64,000 nt of DNA from Kingdonia uniflora (GCA_014058105.1 JACGCM010002300.1:682001-746000), one strand, 5' to 3'; positions 36,105-47,568 are shown, counted from the stretch's first letter. The notes: a model not told the origin generated them from the letters alone. Numbers and translations: made by a program.

Positions 36105-36957
36105 CTAACTCCAGTTTGCGCATATACCGAAAAAGATATGTGAGGATTACCTACCAAGTTGAATAATAGAATTCCATAATTGATTACAAGTATTCACCAT
36201 CAAATACGGATAACCTCAAACAGACACGATTTTCACAATAGCAGACAATCCATTCGAATTAATTTTACTCCCACCTTTATTATGGTTTTATTCTTGAAAC
36301 CCCCATCTACTTTCGAGTACAAACCACACCTAGAATACCCTAGATACACAATTAACATATGAATCATAACATAACAAATCCTTGTTCAAATTGGATAATG
36401 GAGATACCCATTTCTCCCCTAAATCCCACCTGATAGCCATTGTTTCTTCCCCGAGCACCACAGTCTGTCATTAATGGTGAACACCAATTTTCTACGAGTT
36501 TTAACAAAAGAAGATGGATAAATGGTAAGCAATGGTAAGGTAAGAGAGAGCATACCTTATAGCGATGTTTTCAGGAAATCTCTGGCAACTACGTGGCCAA
36601 AACTTTGATTTGCAACAAAGCTTTTCTCTCCCACAGACAAAAAATCTCAAGTTAATTTGAAACTTTAATTTTTTACTCTCTCCCCTCTTAAATACAGTAA
36701 GCTCTTCTGGCATTATTCCTCTGTTTGTTCCTCGAATATTTTAGCTCTAGTGGCCTAGCACTCTCTTTGGACCACTTGTCCACGAATAATCGATTGGCAT
36801 CAACCTCCTTTTATAATTCTAGAACAAGGCAATTATTGGCATACCCATATGATTGTTTAAAATTTAAACCTTAAAACAAGAGCTTATTTACATTTTTATC
36901 ATGACCCCCATTATAGTATCCTACTCCAGTCATAATGCGACTAGTAACCCTAGTCTT
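36105..36957. other. Non-coding part of remnant B
   Basis: AT-rich, no recognisable coding sequence. Around 36540-36600 it resembles the spacer of element A. Confidence 0.4.
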
Positions 36958-37611
36958 ATACATATAATGGCCAAATTTCATAATAGCTTGAAATTAGCTC
37001 TTACACCAAATGTACCTGTGACAAAAATTAGTTTAACCCAATATCAAAATGACACAGACAATTAGCGTAGAAACCTTTGAATAAGTAAAAACCACGACCT
37101 CGACTTGAGGATTTAGTAATTGTTACTTTTATTGTTTGAGGCTGATGTTTAGATAACAAGTTTTATGATCTCTTGAGCTAGAAAAACTTGGTCCTCCCTC
37201 TCCCTTTTTCTTCTCTGTATCTTAATCTTTATAGACCTCCTCCTCAACTCTTTTTCCTGGAATGGAGGAAAAAGTGGAGGTATTTCCTGTAACTGCTTTA
37301 TAGACCTCTTCCTCGGCTCTTTTTTTAGGTGTTAATGTTGATATGGTGCATGTTAGGTATATTTTATGTGGGCCTGGTATTACAGTAGTTCATTGTTATT
37401 ATAGTTCGAGTGGCAGGTCCTTACAATCGCTCCCTCTTAACTGAAGGCGCAGGTGACTTGAGTTAAGAAGTTTGAATTGAGCTTATTGTTTAAAGTTGAA
37501 CCGGTATGTCTGCTAGAATGTATCTTTGGGATCCGTCGCTGACTTTAATTCAAACATATGGAATTGTTAAGTAATGCAATAAGCAAAAGAAGAAATAATA
37601 TGTTTTAATGT

Positions 37612-38630
37612 TGACCTATAATATGTCGGTCGAATGGGATGAATTAATTGATTTGTTTGTAATGTAATGGTCAAATTGGATGAACCAATTGTTGACCTGT
37701 AATCTGTTGGCCAAATTGGACGAACCAATTGTAGACCTGTAATTTAGTAGATGGGTTGGTCGAATTGTATGAACCAATTATGGACCTGTAATCTGTTGGT
37801 CAAATTGGATAAACCAATTATGGACCTGTAATTTAGAATTTGGGTTGGTCGAATTGGATGAACCAATTGTAAACCTGTAATATGTCGACTGAATTGAATG
37901 AACCAATTGTGGACCTGTAATCTATTGGTCAAATTGGACGAACCAATTATGAACCTATAATTTAGTAGATGGGTTGGTCAAATTGGATTAACCAATTATG
38001 AACTTATAATCTGCTGGTCGAATTGGATTAACCAATTGTGGACTTATAATTTAGTAGATGGGTTGGTCAAATTGGATGAACCAATTGTAGACTTATAATT
38101 TATTGGTCGAATTGGATGAACCAATTATGGACTTGTAATCTGTTGGTTGAATTAGACAAACCAATTGTGGACCTGTAATTTAGTAGATGGGATGGTCGAA
38201 TTAGAAAAACCAATTATGGACACATAATCTTTTGGTCGAATTGGATGAACCAATTATGGACCTGTAATTTAGTAGATGAGTTGGTCGAATTGGATGAACC
38301 AATTATAGACCTGTAAATTGTTGGTCAAATTAGATGAACCAATTGTGGACCTATAATCTGTTGGTAAAATTGGACAAACCCATTGTGGACCTGTAATTTA
38401 GCAGATGGGTTGTTTAAATTGGATAAACCAATTATGGACCTATAATCTGTTGGTCAAATTAGATGAACCAATTGTGAACCTGTAATTTAGTAAATGGGTT
38501 AGTCAAATTGGATGAACCAATTATGGACCTGTAATCTACTGGTCGAATTGGATGAACCAATTGTGGACTTATAATTTGTTGGTCGAATTGAACAAACCAA
38601 TTGTGACCTGTAATTTAGTAGATGGGCTTG
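37612..38630 (+). repeat. Tandem array of AATTGG-N5-CCAATT hairpin units
   Basis: Two sub-units alternate. One is about 50 bp (GACCTGTAATTTAGTAGATG plus GGTTGGTC) and one about 40 bp (GACCTGTAATCTGTTGGTC), each ending AATTGGATGAACCAATT. Each unit thus carries a small inverted repeat AATTGG/CCAATT. About 20 or more copies are visible. Confidence 0.88.
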
Positions 38631-38639
38631 GAGCTTTGT

Positions 38640-39395
38640 TAAAAGTAGAGAATCTGAAGCTGAGGTCGATCATTAAATTTGAAGCTGAGGTCAAATATGG
38701 AGCTTAGTTAAAAGCTGGTAAAGAGTTTTAATAATATGGTTGATCGTCGAGCTAGTTAAGAGCTGCTGAAATGATTAATAATGAGGTTGGGCACTGAGTC
38801 TGAAGTGGAGGTCAAATATGAAGCTTAAAGCAAGTTAAAGCTTGAGGTTGAGCTGAAACTGAAAGTGAGCTAAAGTTTGAAGTTGAAGTTAAGCTGAAGT
38901 CTGAGGTTGAGCTAAAGCTAAAAGCGAACTAGAGTTTGAGGTTGAGCTAAAGCTAAAAGCGAGTTAAAATTGAAAGTGAGCGGAAGTTAAAAGTGAGCTA
39001 AAGTTGACAATGAGCTGAAGCTGAAAACAAACTTAAATTAAAAGCAAGCTAAAGTCTGAGGTTGATCTGAAGCTAAAAGCGAGCTAAAATTGAAAGCGAG
39101 ATAAAGCTGAAAGCGAGCGGAAGTTGAAAATGAACTAAAGCTGAAAGCGAACTGAAATCTAAGGTTGAGCTAAAGTTAAAAGCGAGCTGAAGCTGAAAGT
39201 GAGCTAAAGTTGAAAACGAGCTGAAGTTTGAGGTTGAGCTAAAGTTGAAGCTGAAGTCTGAGGTTAAGCTAAAGTTGAAAGCGAGCTGAAGTTTGAGGTT
39301 GAGCTAAAGATGAAAGTGAGCTAAAATTGAAAGCGAGTTAAAGCTGAAAGCAAACTGAAGTTGAAAGCGAGCTGAAATTGAAAGTTGAGTATTGA
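38640..39395 (+). repeat. Degenerate purine-rich tandem array
   Basis: Short units built on GAGCTGAAGCTGAAAGC and GAGCTAAAGTTGAAAGC, with occasional GTCTGAGGTTGAGC inserts. The plus strand is strongly purine-rich, which is the strand opposite to transcription of E. Confidence 0.8.
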
Positions 39396-40348
39396 ATCTG
39401 AAGCTGACTCCAATTGTCTTCCTCCTCTTTATCACCCCCAGTATTGAATGCACATATCAAAGTGTGATCGATATTGAGGGTTAGTATTCTTTGATTTGTA
39501 AATATCTGGCCTCTGCCCAATACTCCAGCTAAGTAAGCTAAAGATGCAATACTTTCAAGGTAGTCTGCAACGTGGTCATCCGTTCTTCACGTCATTTTAA
39601 ATTTGTTTGTTGAGATCTATGTCCATCTTTGAGCTCCTATTCACGAAGCTCTCCATCATGCACCAACTGATGTTCATGCTTGTGTATCTTCTTTATTTCA
39701 GCGTTAAGGTTTGCCTTAATTCTGTTAGTTGATCAGGTACTATGGAGAATTCATGTTGAACTGCTATGGCTGGTTACTTTAAAATCACCATGATTAGAAA
39801 TTGATCGTTGAGTAACTATATACTTTAGGATTTTGTGAAAATGTCTTCTTTCCTACATATGGCACCAAATGTAATGGCCTAATTTCGTAGTAGCTCAACA
39901 TATCTCAAAATTAGCTCTTACGCCAAATGTACCTGTGACAAGAATTAGTTTAACCCAATATAAATATGATACATGCGATTAGCGTAGAAACCTTTGAATA
40001 GGTAAAAACCACGACCTCAACTTGAGGATTTAGTAACTGTTACTTTTATTGCTTGAGGCTGATGTTTAGATTACAAGTTTTATAATCTCTTGAGCTAGAA
40101 AAACTTGGTCCTCCCTCTCCCTTTTTCTTTTCTTTATCCTATTCCTTTTATAGACCTCTTCCTCAGCTCTATTTCCTAGAATGGAGGAAAGAGTGGAGAT
40201 CTTTCCTGTAACTACTTTATAGACCTCTTCCTCAACACTTTTTCTAGGTATTAATGTTTATGTGGTGCATGTTAGGTATATTTTACGTGAGCCTGGTATT
40301 GCAGTAGTTCATTGTTATTATAGCTCGAGGGACGTACAGGTCCCTACA

Positions 40349-40579
40349 ATATACTATTCTAATAGAGAGGGCCCTTACAAATTAGGAATAAAGCTTGTAG
40401 AAGGAAAATTTGTACAGGTCTCGACCGGAATAATTCAAATCTTATTTGAAGCGTTACTATGTGTGCCAAAACTTTTAAGCGGGAACAATGACTCGATGCA
40501 TCGAACAGACAACCAATGCTTGGTCAAAGCCCAGCCACCAGTGAGTAAATAGTAAGTCTTTGACAAGTACAGAAGAAAA
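40349..40579. other. Sequence between E and the next repeat
   Basis: Short frames only, nothing recognised. Confidence 0.4.
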
Positions 40580-41530
40580 TGTTAGAAAATACAAAAAGGT
40601 TTTCTGGTTTTATTTTTGTTTGAATGGTTGAATTAAGTATTTTTAGTCCCACATTGGATATAAGGGAAGCTCAACTCTATAAGTAAGTCTAACACTTAAC
40701 TTATTGTAATGTGTGTAAGAGTTGGTGGGTCACACGCGCATGTACGACCCATGTGTGTAAACTAGCTTGGGTGCATAGGCTACCCATGGGCTTGCTCGAC
40801 CTAGGAAACCCGCTTATTATTATATGTTTATGATTCGGCCTTGGGGCATGGGCTCATGGGGATTCCTTGGAACACATAGTCATATTTTTGGGATTGAGGT
40901 ATTAGTTGGTTGTCTCCAATAGATACAACTTAAGGTGTGGCTCTTGGTGAAGAAGCACTAACTTGAGGTGTGACCCTTAGTGAAGAGTCATTTATGCTCT
41001 ATATAGCCCAACTTTATTTTCATTTATTATCATCAGTTTTTCAGAGTTTTCTTGAGTCATTTTCAAGTGAGAAAATAGACGCAATCAAGGTTTGTTTGGC
41101 AGAGAGATAGAAGTGTTTTCTTCTCTTTACGACTGATCATTATATCCTAGGAGACAGAGGCCTACATTTCTACAAAGTACCGTGGCAGGGGCAAATTTGT
41201 CTTAAAGAGATAGTGTAAATACACTGTACTCAATCATCTCCTTAAGAGGTGTCGTTTGTTCATGCAGATTATATTATAGAAAAGACGCTGATACAATCAT
41301 TAGCAAGGAAGAGTAGTCGGGCAGAAATGCGTATCTGAGCATTTTACAAGAACTTCCTGGATCTGAAGTGTCCTTATCTCATTACGACACATGGTCGTAC
41401 AGTGGACATTTTTTAAGGAACTTCAGTTTTTCTTTTTCCTTATTTTGAATAACTCTGCTTCTTCAAAGTGAATATAGATTGTTTGTTCTCAACTGTCAAT
41501 TTAAATCTTAAATAAAATTGACCCTAGTAA
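40580..41530 (+). repeat. Copia-type LTR-like block (possible solo LTR)
   Basis: Starts TGTTAGAAAATACAAAAAGG. It contains TTTTTAGTCCCACATTGG at about 40640-40660 and a leader-like region with short inverted words (AGATAGTGTAAATACACTGT, then TCATCTCCTTAAGAGGTG) at 41200-41260. No second copy and no clear target duplication was found; the right boundary is approximate. Confidence 0.45.
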
Positions 41531-41537
41531 CGGAAGA

Positions 41538-41922
41538 GGATCTCCAACAGAGACAGTATGCTATTCCGGTTTTGGATACTAGTATCCAGAATAGCATACC
41601 ACTTTGATCCAACAAATTTATCTCTAAATTTAGCTTTTTTATATCAAAATTGGGACCCACAATGTTATTTTATGAGAGAGGTGAGATTTTTATTAAAAAT
41701 TAGGACGCACAATATTCTTTTATTAGAGAGAGAAAAGAAAGGAAGAGAAGAAATAGTTATGGGGGACCCATAAAAGTAGTATGCACACACCACTCTCCAA
41801 GTTCTAAATTTACATACTTTTGGTGGGTATGGGGTTGAGTTGAACCCCATACTCCTATTGGAAGGGGTTTTTACAAAAGTATGAGAAAACCTTAACAACA
41901 TACTTTTCTGTTGGAGATGGAT
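41538..41922. mobile_element. MITE with ATCTCCAACAGA terminal inverted repeats
   Basis: The left end ATCTCCAACAGAGACAGTATG and the right end, reverse-complemented (ATCTCCAACAGAAAAGTATG), share 12 perfect bases and more beyond. Length is about 385 bp, with no coding capacity. The TIR resembles widespread plant MITEs starting with CTCCAACAG; I do not assign a superfamily. Confidence 0.7.
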
Positions 41923-42059
41923 GCTCTAAGAGATTATATGCAAAATACAATAAAATACAATAAAAAGAACGCGAAAAACAGCACCACAAAAACAAATCCA
42001 CGTTCTCAGACACCCCCACCAGCAGTATCCTCAGCTTCGATTGTGTGCCTCATGATTTC

Positions 42060-42260
42060 CTTCAGAGCCAGCTCCCTCCCCGTAGTATCCTGAATCTGCT
42101 CGCGAAAGACATTCCCCAGTACCATTTTTCGAAAGTAAATTGTCTCTCTACAACATTCAGACCTTCTATCTCCAAGCACAATCGACCAGGAAGAACAACA
42201 TCTAGTGGGAGGTTACCAAAGTAATGTTCTCAAAGCTCTGCCACCTTGATGGCCAATTTT
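42060..42260 (-). pseudogene. Small antisense ORF, copy 3 (fragment F)
   Basis: Minus strand: KVAEL, stop, EHYFGNLPLDVVLPG, RLCLEIEG, then FTFEKWYWGM. The FG-x-x-x-LD, P, E and WxWG-like positions line up with FFGDRDLDWEMPD and YWWG of copies 1 and 2 in element A. It lies about 300 bp upstream of the polypurine tract and LTR of F, the same position as in A. The similarity is modest. Confidence 0.45.
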
Positions 42261-42556
42261 CCTTCTTCGGCATGTCAACGCCTTTAAGAACAAGTCTTAA
42301 CCATTTCAATGAGAGAGGGCAGAACAAACTTAAGAAAAACTACAAATTTCCCCATTCCTCCTTTTTTTTATAGAAGATTAAGAGGATCATTAATGGGGTT
42401 AATCACAATCACTAAAATCGGTAATTAATAACCTTGGTAACCGGTGTAACAGAAACGGTTAAAATTCCAAATTCCCTTAAAATAGTTTTCCAACTCGACC
42501 CCTCCACCAACTTCTAAGCCGATGTTTATGAGGCGTCAGCTAAGAGGGGGCGAATA

Positions 42557-43122
42557 TGTAGTAGCTGGCCTACTCGATGAGTTATACGTAGCTTGAAGTC
42601 TACCAACCTTACAAATTAACCAATCCACATCCTAAAACTCCATCAACCCCTTTAAGCTTTGGATAGCAACAACGGCACAGCTCAACCCCAGATCGAAGAT
42701 AACTCATCAGATAAAGGACCAATGGAAAACAGCTGTCTAGAATGATATATTTGTAATTTGACTTCTCTATAGTAAGTTCGCCTTTCCTATCCTCTATAAA
42801 TAGGAGATGAAAACCACGAGGGGTTGAGAAATTTCCCCCCACACTCCCTTGGGAAGCTCTGACAACCTTCTAGCACCATTCAAAGCTTGAAGATTCAGTT
42901 CTACTCGAGCCTTATTTGTAATCTCAGCCATTAATACCATATCAACTTAAAAATCATCACTAGAGGTCGTGGATGAATCTTATTATTTTAGAACTCCACG
43001 CAAGTGTGTCTACTAAAAGTTTTTTATATTTCTATTAAAAACGTTTATTAGAACCCCCTAGGCGAGTATTAACTCATTGGTGTAAGAGTTTAATCTTCCC
43101 TCTGCGAGCTAAGGCCTTTACA
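42557..43122 (+). repeat. LTR of fragment F
   Basis: Begins TGTAGTAGCTGGCCTACTCG, has a TATAAATA box at 42795-42802 and the GAGGTCGTGGATGAATC and GGTGTAAGAGTTTAA segments shared with LTR A. It ends TTTACA at 43122. It is 566 bp, shorter than LTR A (737 bp). Confidence 0.85.
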
Positions 43123-44564
43123 GTAGTGTTAAACAAATTAAATGATAATTATTTGTTAAGCCTTTATGGCTATTTCTATCATGAGTATTAATGCGTGTAG
43201 AATGTTTGATTATGGTTGTCTATCTTATGGAAGAAAAAATATATGACAAAGACATACTTGTGCTGAAAACGGTTGCAACATTTCTTGAATCGGAAGAGTT
43301 TGTGTAGCAAACCGATATCACCGAACATATATGATACAACATACGTTGAGTTACAACTATATATAAGAAATATGTAGATGATGTAAAAACTACGCTCGCC
43401 TGAATACAACAAAGGCAACGTTAATGATGGCTCGTCATAAAAACTACTATAATATCTGTATTGTTAAACAAGCCTCCAGTCTTTTGTAGTACATTAGCCT
43501 CCGGCCCTTGTACTATAACACGTCTGCGCCATAGTAAAATATCTACTCTTCTAGTAGTGCTTGGTTTTTTAGCCTTTTGAGTTGATGATGCATACACGGC
43601 AATTACAAGCGAACTTTTGTTTTTAATTTGATGATCTTTGAACATCCGAGACCTAATGAAAGCCCTACCCCTACAACTTAAAATTTGCAAATCTATTGTT
43701 AACAATGGATTTCAATTCTGTTTCGAATATCTACTAATTGAGCCAATGTACAAAACTTGTTATGTAAGGAACTTTTAATGAGTCTCCCACGTCAACGTCA
43801 TGTCCGGCCCAGTAATAATGACATTATTCTTTTGTAACCACTGCAAGATGCGTCACTCACTCCACTCCTCTTGTTGAAAGCGAAACATAAAACAAACCTC
43901 ATCCAAAGACTCAAAAAATATTAGTAACTGTAAACATCCCTCCTTTAAAATACTGAACATCAGAACATGACATCCTTAACTTATGCAATTATTATAGACC
44001 ATTATAACGAAATTATGTCATGACGTCTTAGGTAAGATAACATTATTATCATACTAAAAAAATGTCTTCAACAAAAACTTCAGTTTCAACATATATCTTT
44101 AACAAAAAATATTTTAAATATTGTGGCCAAAACTTATTGAAAAATAAACCATTAACATCACAAAGACGGACATTCTTGGCTGCTTCAGATTACCGTTTAA
44201 GAATGTAATCGTACCACAATTAGTGTAGATATTAACTAACTTTGTTTCGTAAAATAATTCAAAATCTAAATTAGATTACAGTGGTTCACCAACCATTACA
44301 GATTGTCAACGTCAGAACGTCAAATGGGTGTATTTGATTCATGAAAAACTGATGTCCATGAGTAACTGAGAATATTTTTAGTAGATTTCAGTATGAAATC
44401 ATTTCTTTAAAAATAAAAATAAAAATAAAATATGATTTCCATGGAGTAACTTTAGCATATTTTCTTTACATGTCAGAAATAATTTTCCAAGATAAAAATT
44501 AAGAGAAGACTACTAGTATTCATCACTATTTCGTGTAAGCTCTTCTTTCTCTAGTCTTATTTTC
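43123..44564. other. Intergenic region upstream of the metalloproteinase gene
   Basis: AT-rich. Minus-strand frames at 43188-43418 and 43421-43705 have no recognisable domain and no supporting context. Confidence 0.45.
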
Positions 44565-44576
44565 TTTATAATAAAA
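44565..44576 (+). promoter_or_regulatory. Possible TATA box of the metalloproteinase gene
   Basis: TTTATAATAAAA lies about 50 bp before the start codon, after a pyrimidine-rich stretch. The distance would leave a very short leader, so the assignment is tentative. Confidence 0.35.
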
Positions 44577-44624
44577 CTTAGCATAGCTTCCCACAAATGG
44601 AGATTTAAAACTTGAGCAGTTTCT

Positions 44625-45725
44625 ATGTTCCCCTTTTACACCTCCCTTTCTCTTCTCCTTCTCTTCAATTCTTTTTCTAGCTCTTTTGCTAGACCTAACC
44701 CTAGAACACTAATAACTATAATACCTGTCAGTCATAACAACGCTACATGGCATGAGTTCGAGAGGTTTTTAGATGTTGGAAAGGGCGATGGGGTAGTAAC
44801 CGGCATATCAGAGCTAAAAAGCTACTTTCACCAATTCGGTTATCTCGAGTTACGTGATACGGATATGAACTTCACAGATATTTTTGATGAAAACTTTGAG
44901 TTGGCAGTATTCCGATATCAGTCTAAATTAGGTCTACCGGGTACTGGGAAGTTCGACTCAATTACAATATCGCAAATTATGTCACCACGATGTGGTGTAC
45001 GTGACGATGCACATAAATTACATGCAACGGAACACTTTAATTACTTCAACGGTAAGCCGAGGTGGTCTAGACGAACTCCCATGAAGCTTATTTATGCTTT
45101 CTCGAAGAATAATTGGATTGAGCATTTGGACATAAACGATATTAAAGCCATCTTTCAACGGGCTTTTGTTCGATGGGCCTCCGTTATACCGGTAACCTTC
45201 TCAGAAACTATAGAGTACCATAAAGCCGATATCAAGATTGGATTTTATAGAGGTGATCACGGTGATGGGAGACCCTTTGATGGGTTACTTGGAGTGCTTG
45301 GCCATGGTTTTGCTCCAAAGAGTGGTAGGCTCCACCTTGACGCGGCTGAAACATGGGCCGTCGATTTTGGGTCGGAAAAATCGATGGTAGCCGTTGATTT
45401 GGAATCGGTTGCTACACATGAAATTGGACATGTTCTTGGGTTAGCTCACACATCCGTTAAGGATGCAGTTATGTACCCTAGTTTGAGCCCTAGGACCAAA
45501 AATGTTGAGTTGAAGTTGGATGACATTGAAGGTGTACAAGATTTATATGGGTCAAACCCTAATTTTAGTTTTAGCTATTTGTTAGAGTCTGATACTTCAT
45601 CTTCTTCTAACCTGAAACTTGGATTAAGGACTTTTAGGTCTAAGTGGGTGAGTTCTTTAGTAGTGGTTTCGAGTCTTTTGGCCCCATGTTTAGTCTTTAA
45701 ACGTACAGTTATATGTATTTTTTGA
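44625..45725 (+). CDS. Matrix metalloproteinase (plant MMP, M10A), intronless
   Basis: Zinc endopeptidase of the plant extracellular matrix or cell surface. The 366-residue frame is complete, near the usual plant MMP length. Residues 1-22 form a signal peptide (LSLLLLFNSFSSSFA). Residues 45-118 form the peptidoglycan-binding-like propeptide (LKSYFHQFGYL, LAVFRYQSKLGLPGTGKFD). The cysteine switch at 121-127 reads PRCGVRD, where C123 would hold the enzyme latent. The catalytic domain spans about 146-308, with the structural metal-binding region GDHGDGRPFDG at 210-220. The zinc motif HEIGHVLGLAH is at 265-275 (three His plus Glu266) and the Met-turn at VMYP (M283). Residues 322-329 are serine-rich, and a hydrophobic end (SSLVVVSSLLAPCLVF) suggests a GPI signal or membrane anchor. 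Lack of introns is normal for plant MMPs. Arg at switch position 126, where Pro is common, is unusual. It is the only intact-looking host gene here. Confidence 0.95.
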   Translation: MFPFYTSLSLLLLFNSFSSSFARPNPRTLITIIPVSHNNATWHEFERFLDVGKGDGVVTGISELKSYFHQFGYLELRDTDMNFTDIFDENFELAVFRYQSKLGLPGTGKFDSITISQIMSPRCGVRDDAHKLHATEHFNYFNGKPRWSRRTPMKLIYAFSKNNWIEHLDINDIKAIFQRAFVRWASVIPVTFSETIEYHKADIKIGFYRGDHGDGRPFDGLLGVLGHGFAPKSGRLHLDAAETWAVDFGSEKSMVAVDLESVATHEIGHVLGLAHTSVKDAVMYPSLSPRTKNVELKLDDIEGVQDLYGSNPNFSFSYLLESDTSSSSNLKLGLRTFRSKWVSSLVVVSSLLAPCLVFKRTVICIF

Positions 45726-46040
45726 TTGGATTATTTATATATACTATCTTATGAGCCCGTGCTACGCATCGGATGTCTAAGCTCTTGAGTTTCTCTTAAA
45801 CATACTCTTATGCTCAATGCCACGTCATCTTGTCTCAGTCAACTTTGGTACACCACGTAGGACAATCGTTGAGATCAATGAATTACAAAAACTAAATACT
45901 AACTCTAAAATATGAAATATATGTTTTACTTGGAAGAGTAAACACAAATCCAAACTCATTACAAAAAGAATGACCAAACACAGATGAAATAACAATAAGA
46001 TATGTATGAGGGAGCTTACGTGATTGTTATAGTTATAGAT
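45726..46040. other. Downstream region with CCCGTGCTACGCA and GCCACGTCAT motifs
   Basis: CCCGTGCTACGCATCGG at 45759-45775 recalls the subterminal sequence of Helitron-type elements. GCCACGTCAT at 45819 starts a segment of about 58 bp that recurs at 46933 and 53688. No element boundaries could be set. Confidence 0.4.
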
Positions 46041-46048
46041 CATGGTTC

Positions 46049-46674
46049 CAGGGGCGAATTTAAGAGGGAGGGGGGGCACCCCCACTTTTTTTTTCAAATT
46101 TCCTTCTTATATATATAGTTATATACCCATAAAAAAAAAATTATAGTAACAGCCACTCCCAACTCCATCCAAGCCCAATTGAGTTGATGCCCAGCTCCAC
46201 TCCAGCATTGCTCTACAAAGTAATACCTCTTCATCAAGCCCGACTCTTTGGCTCTCTCCTCTCTCATCTCTCTTATTCAAATAAACACCTCCTGTCTCCT
46301 GATAATCCGCATCACTTTCTTCATCAAAAACAAACATTCGACCCTTTTAATAAGTTATTTCATCTCAGCTAAAGAAGAAATGGTTTATTCAACCCTTGAT
46401 AGCTCTCAAATGTTCCCTTTCAGAACATCCTCGTGGCGAACTACGATGCAACCAACAATAGGAGGTAAACTACTCCAAATTTGATCTTATAGAGTTGTCA
46501 TTTGCCAAAATAGTTGATTCATGATGTTAATTGCAAGCGTTGCATTCGAAATTCCATGAATTTGAGGGTTATATTTTATCCATGAATTTCAAAATACGCA
46601 TTCTAAAAAAAATTCAGGGGCTCCGCCTCTAAACCCCCGGCACCCCCACTCCTAAATCTCTGGCTCCGCCCCTG
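46049..46674. mobile_element. Non-autonomous hAT element, Tip100-like
   Basis: Left end CAGGGGCGAATTTAAG; right end reverse-complemented CAGGGGCGGAGCCAGA. It is flanked by a perfect 8-bp duplication CATGGTTC (46041-46048 and 46675-46682). The CAGGGGCGGAG terminus and 8-bp duplication are as known for Tip100-type hAT transposons. Only short frames lie inside, so it must be mobilised by another element. A G-rich stretch followed by CACCCCCAC near the left end and GGCACCCCCAC near the right end extend the terminal similarity. Confidence 0.92.
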
Positions 46675-46682
46675 CATGGTTC

Positions 46683-47568
46683 AAAACTGAAAATCTAGAG
46701 ATAGATTCATGACAGGAGAAGAAATATAAGGAAAAGTTACATGGGATCCATGAAAAAATTTGTGAACTATTACAAACTAATATTGGAATGATTATGGATA
46801 TGAAGAGTTTTTTTCCTTTAATGTCCATGAACCCAGGGATTACAACTTACTAATTGTCAATGCCATACGAGGTAAATGTAACATTAGTTAGAGTCAAATG
46901 CGAAGTCACTACTTAATGTTCTTATGTTCGATGCCACGTCATTTTGTCCCAGTCAGCTCTTTCACTCCACATAGGACAATTGTGATATACCCGTGCTACG
47001 CATAACTGCTTAAGTTTATAATAATATATAATAAGAATAAGTGTAGGTATCGACAGTCCATTAGACACCTTGATTTAGTCTTATGAGGAATGCTGAGAAT
47101 CAATCTATTAATATATAACTTATAGTTGTAGTACAATTAATAAAGTAAACCCCAAGGGGCAAAGTTACAGAAACCGAGTATACCTAACGAAGTATACCCA
47201 TGTATTTCTTATAAAGACTAAGCTATGACGCTTTATCACCACTATAAATTTTTAGTACTTCACGTGATCTACACACGATTGTTGATGGTTTTCTAGTGCT
47301 AATAATGTTCTAAAAGTAATATTTGCACTTGAATATGAATGACAACATATGATGCATGAGTAGATAGGCACCATGAGGCATGACATATAAAAGGAAAATA
47401 TAAATAGAGTTTTCATAACTATGACTAATATACAAATGCAATGCTAATAATGGATTTAGTTTCTACAGATGCTTCAATCTCAGTTATCGACTTCTTGTTG
47501 ATTTATTAGATTTTGACATGTGTGCAGTCTCATGTGAATGTTCCAGCTAAAGAAATGACATATTTGAT
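46683..47568. other. Intergenic region
   Basis: Holds a second GCCACGTCAT segment (46933-46985) followed by ATACCCGTGCTACGCA (46989-47004). Otherwise AT-rich with nothing recognised. Confidence 0.4.

Larger units (their letters stand above)
27170..36962 (+). mobile_element. Tat remnant B (3' portion only), split by element C
   Basis: It begins with the tandem repeat and has no visible gag or pol. It continues with a spacer and an antisense ORF (27850-28993 and 34616-35400), then a non-coding stretch to 36962, where element E is inserted. The order mirrors 12757-16450 of element A. Element C interrupts the antisense ORF with target copies CCAGG/CTAGG. The 3' LTR is not identified; 36914-36940 faintly resembles the start of LTR A. 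Boundaries are approximate. Confidence 0.6.
36963..40348 (-). mobile_element. Non-autonomous Tat-related LTR element E, repeat-filled
   Basis: Two LTRs (3' copy 36963-37425, 5' copy 39870-40348) of the H/G family enclose 2.4 kb. Minus orientation is set by the post-LTR motif TTTGGTGCCATATG beside 39870 and a polypurine tract (AAGAGGGAGCGAT) beside 37425. Flanks are ATACA (36958-36962) and ATATA (40349-40353), a duplication with one change. The interior has only a vestigial gag-like start (39800-39400 minus, with DQLTELRQTLTL-like sequence comparable to element G) and two tandem-repeat arrays; pol is absent. It would depend on enzymes of a relative such as G. Confidence 0.85.
41990..43122 (+). 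mobile_element. 3' fragment F of a Tat element related to A
   Basis: Contains a decayed small antisense ORF, a polypurine tract AGAGGGGGCGAA and one LTR. There is no pol. The left boundary is set by the MITE and is approximate. Confidence 0.7.

Noticed and set aside
36914..36962. Start of a 3' LTR for remnant B
   Set aside because: Resemblance to LTR A is limited to about 15 bp and the preceding bases are not a polypurine tract.
37744..37932. Minus-strand frame with repeated HNWFIQF words
   Set aside because: A product of the hairpin tandem array in element E.
37612..38630. CRISPR-like array
   Set aside because: Units are contiguous tandem repeats without unique spacers, and the context is a plant LTR element.
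41558..41901. Overlapping frames on both strands in the MITE
   Set aside because: They lie within a 385-bp inverted-repeat element without coding capacity.
43421..43705. 94-codon minus-strand frame upstream of the metalloproteinase
   Set aside because: No recognised domain, no homologous copy in the window and no promoter context; treated as chance.
46119..46337. 72-codon frame inside the hAT element
   Set aside because: No transposase motif; non-autonomous hAT elements lack coding sequence.
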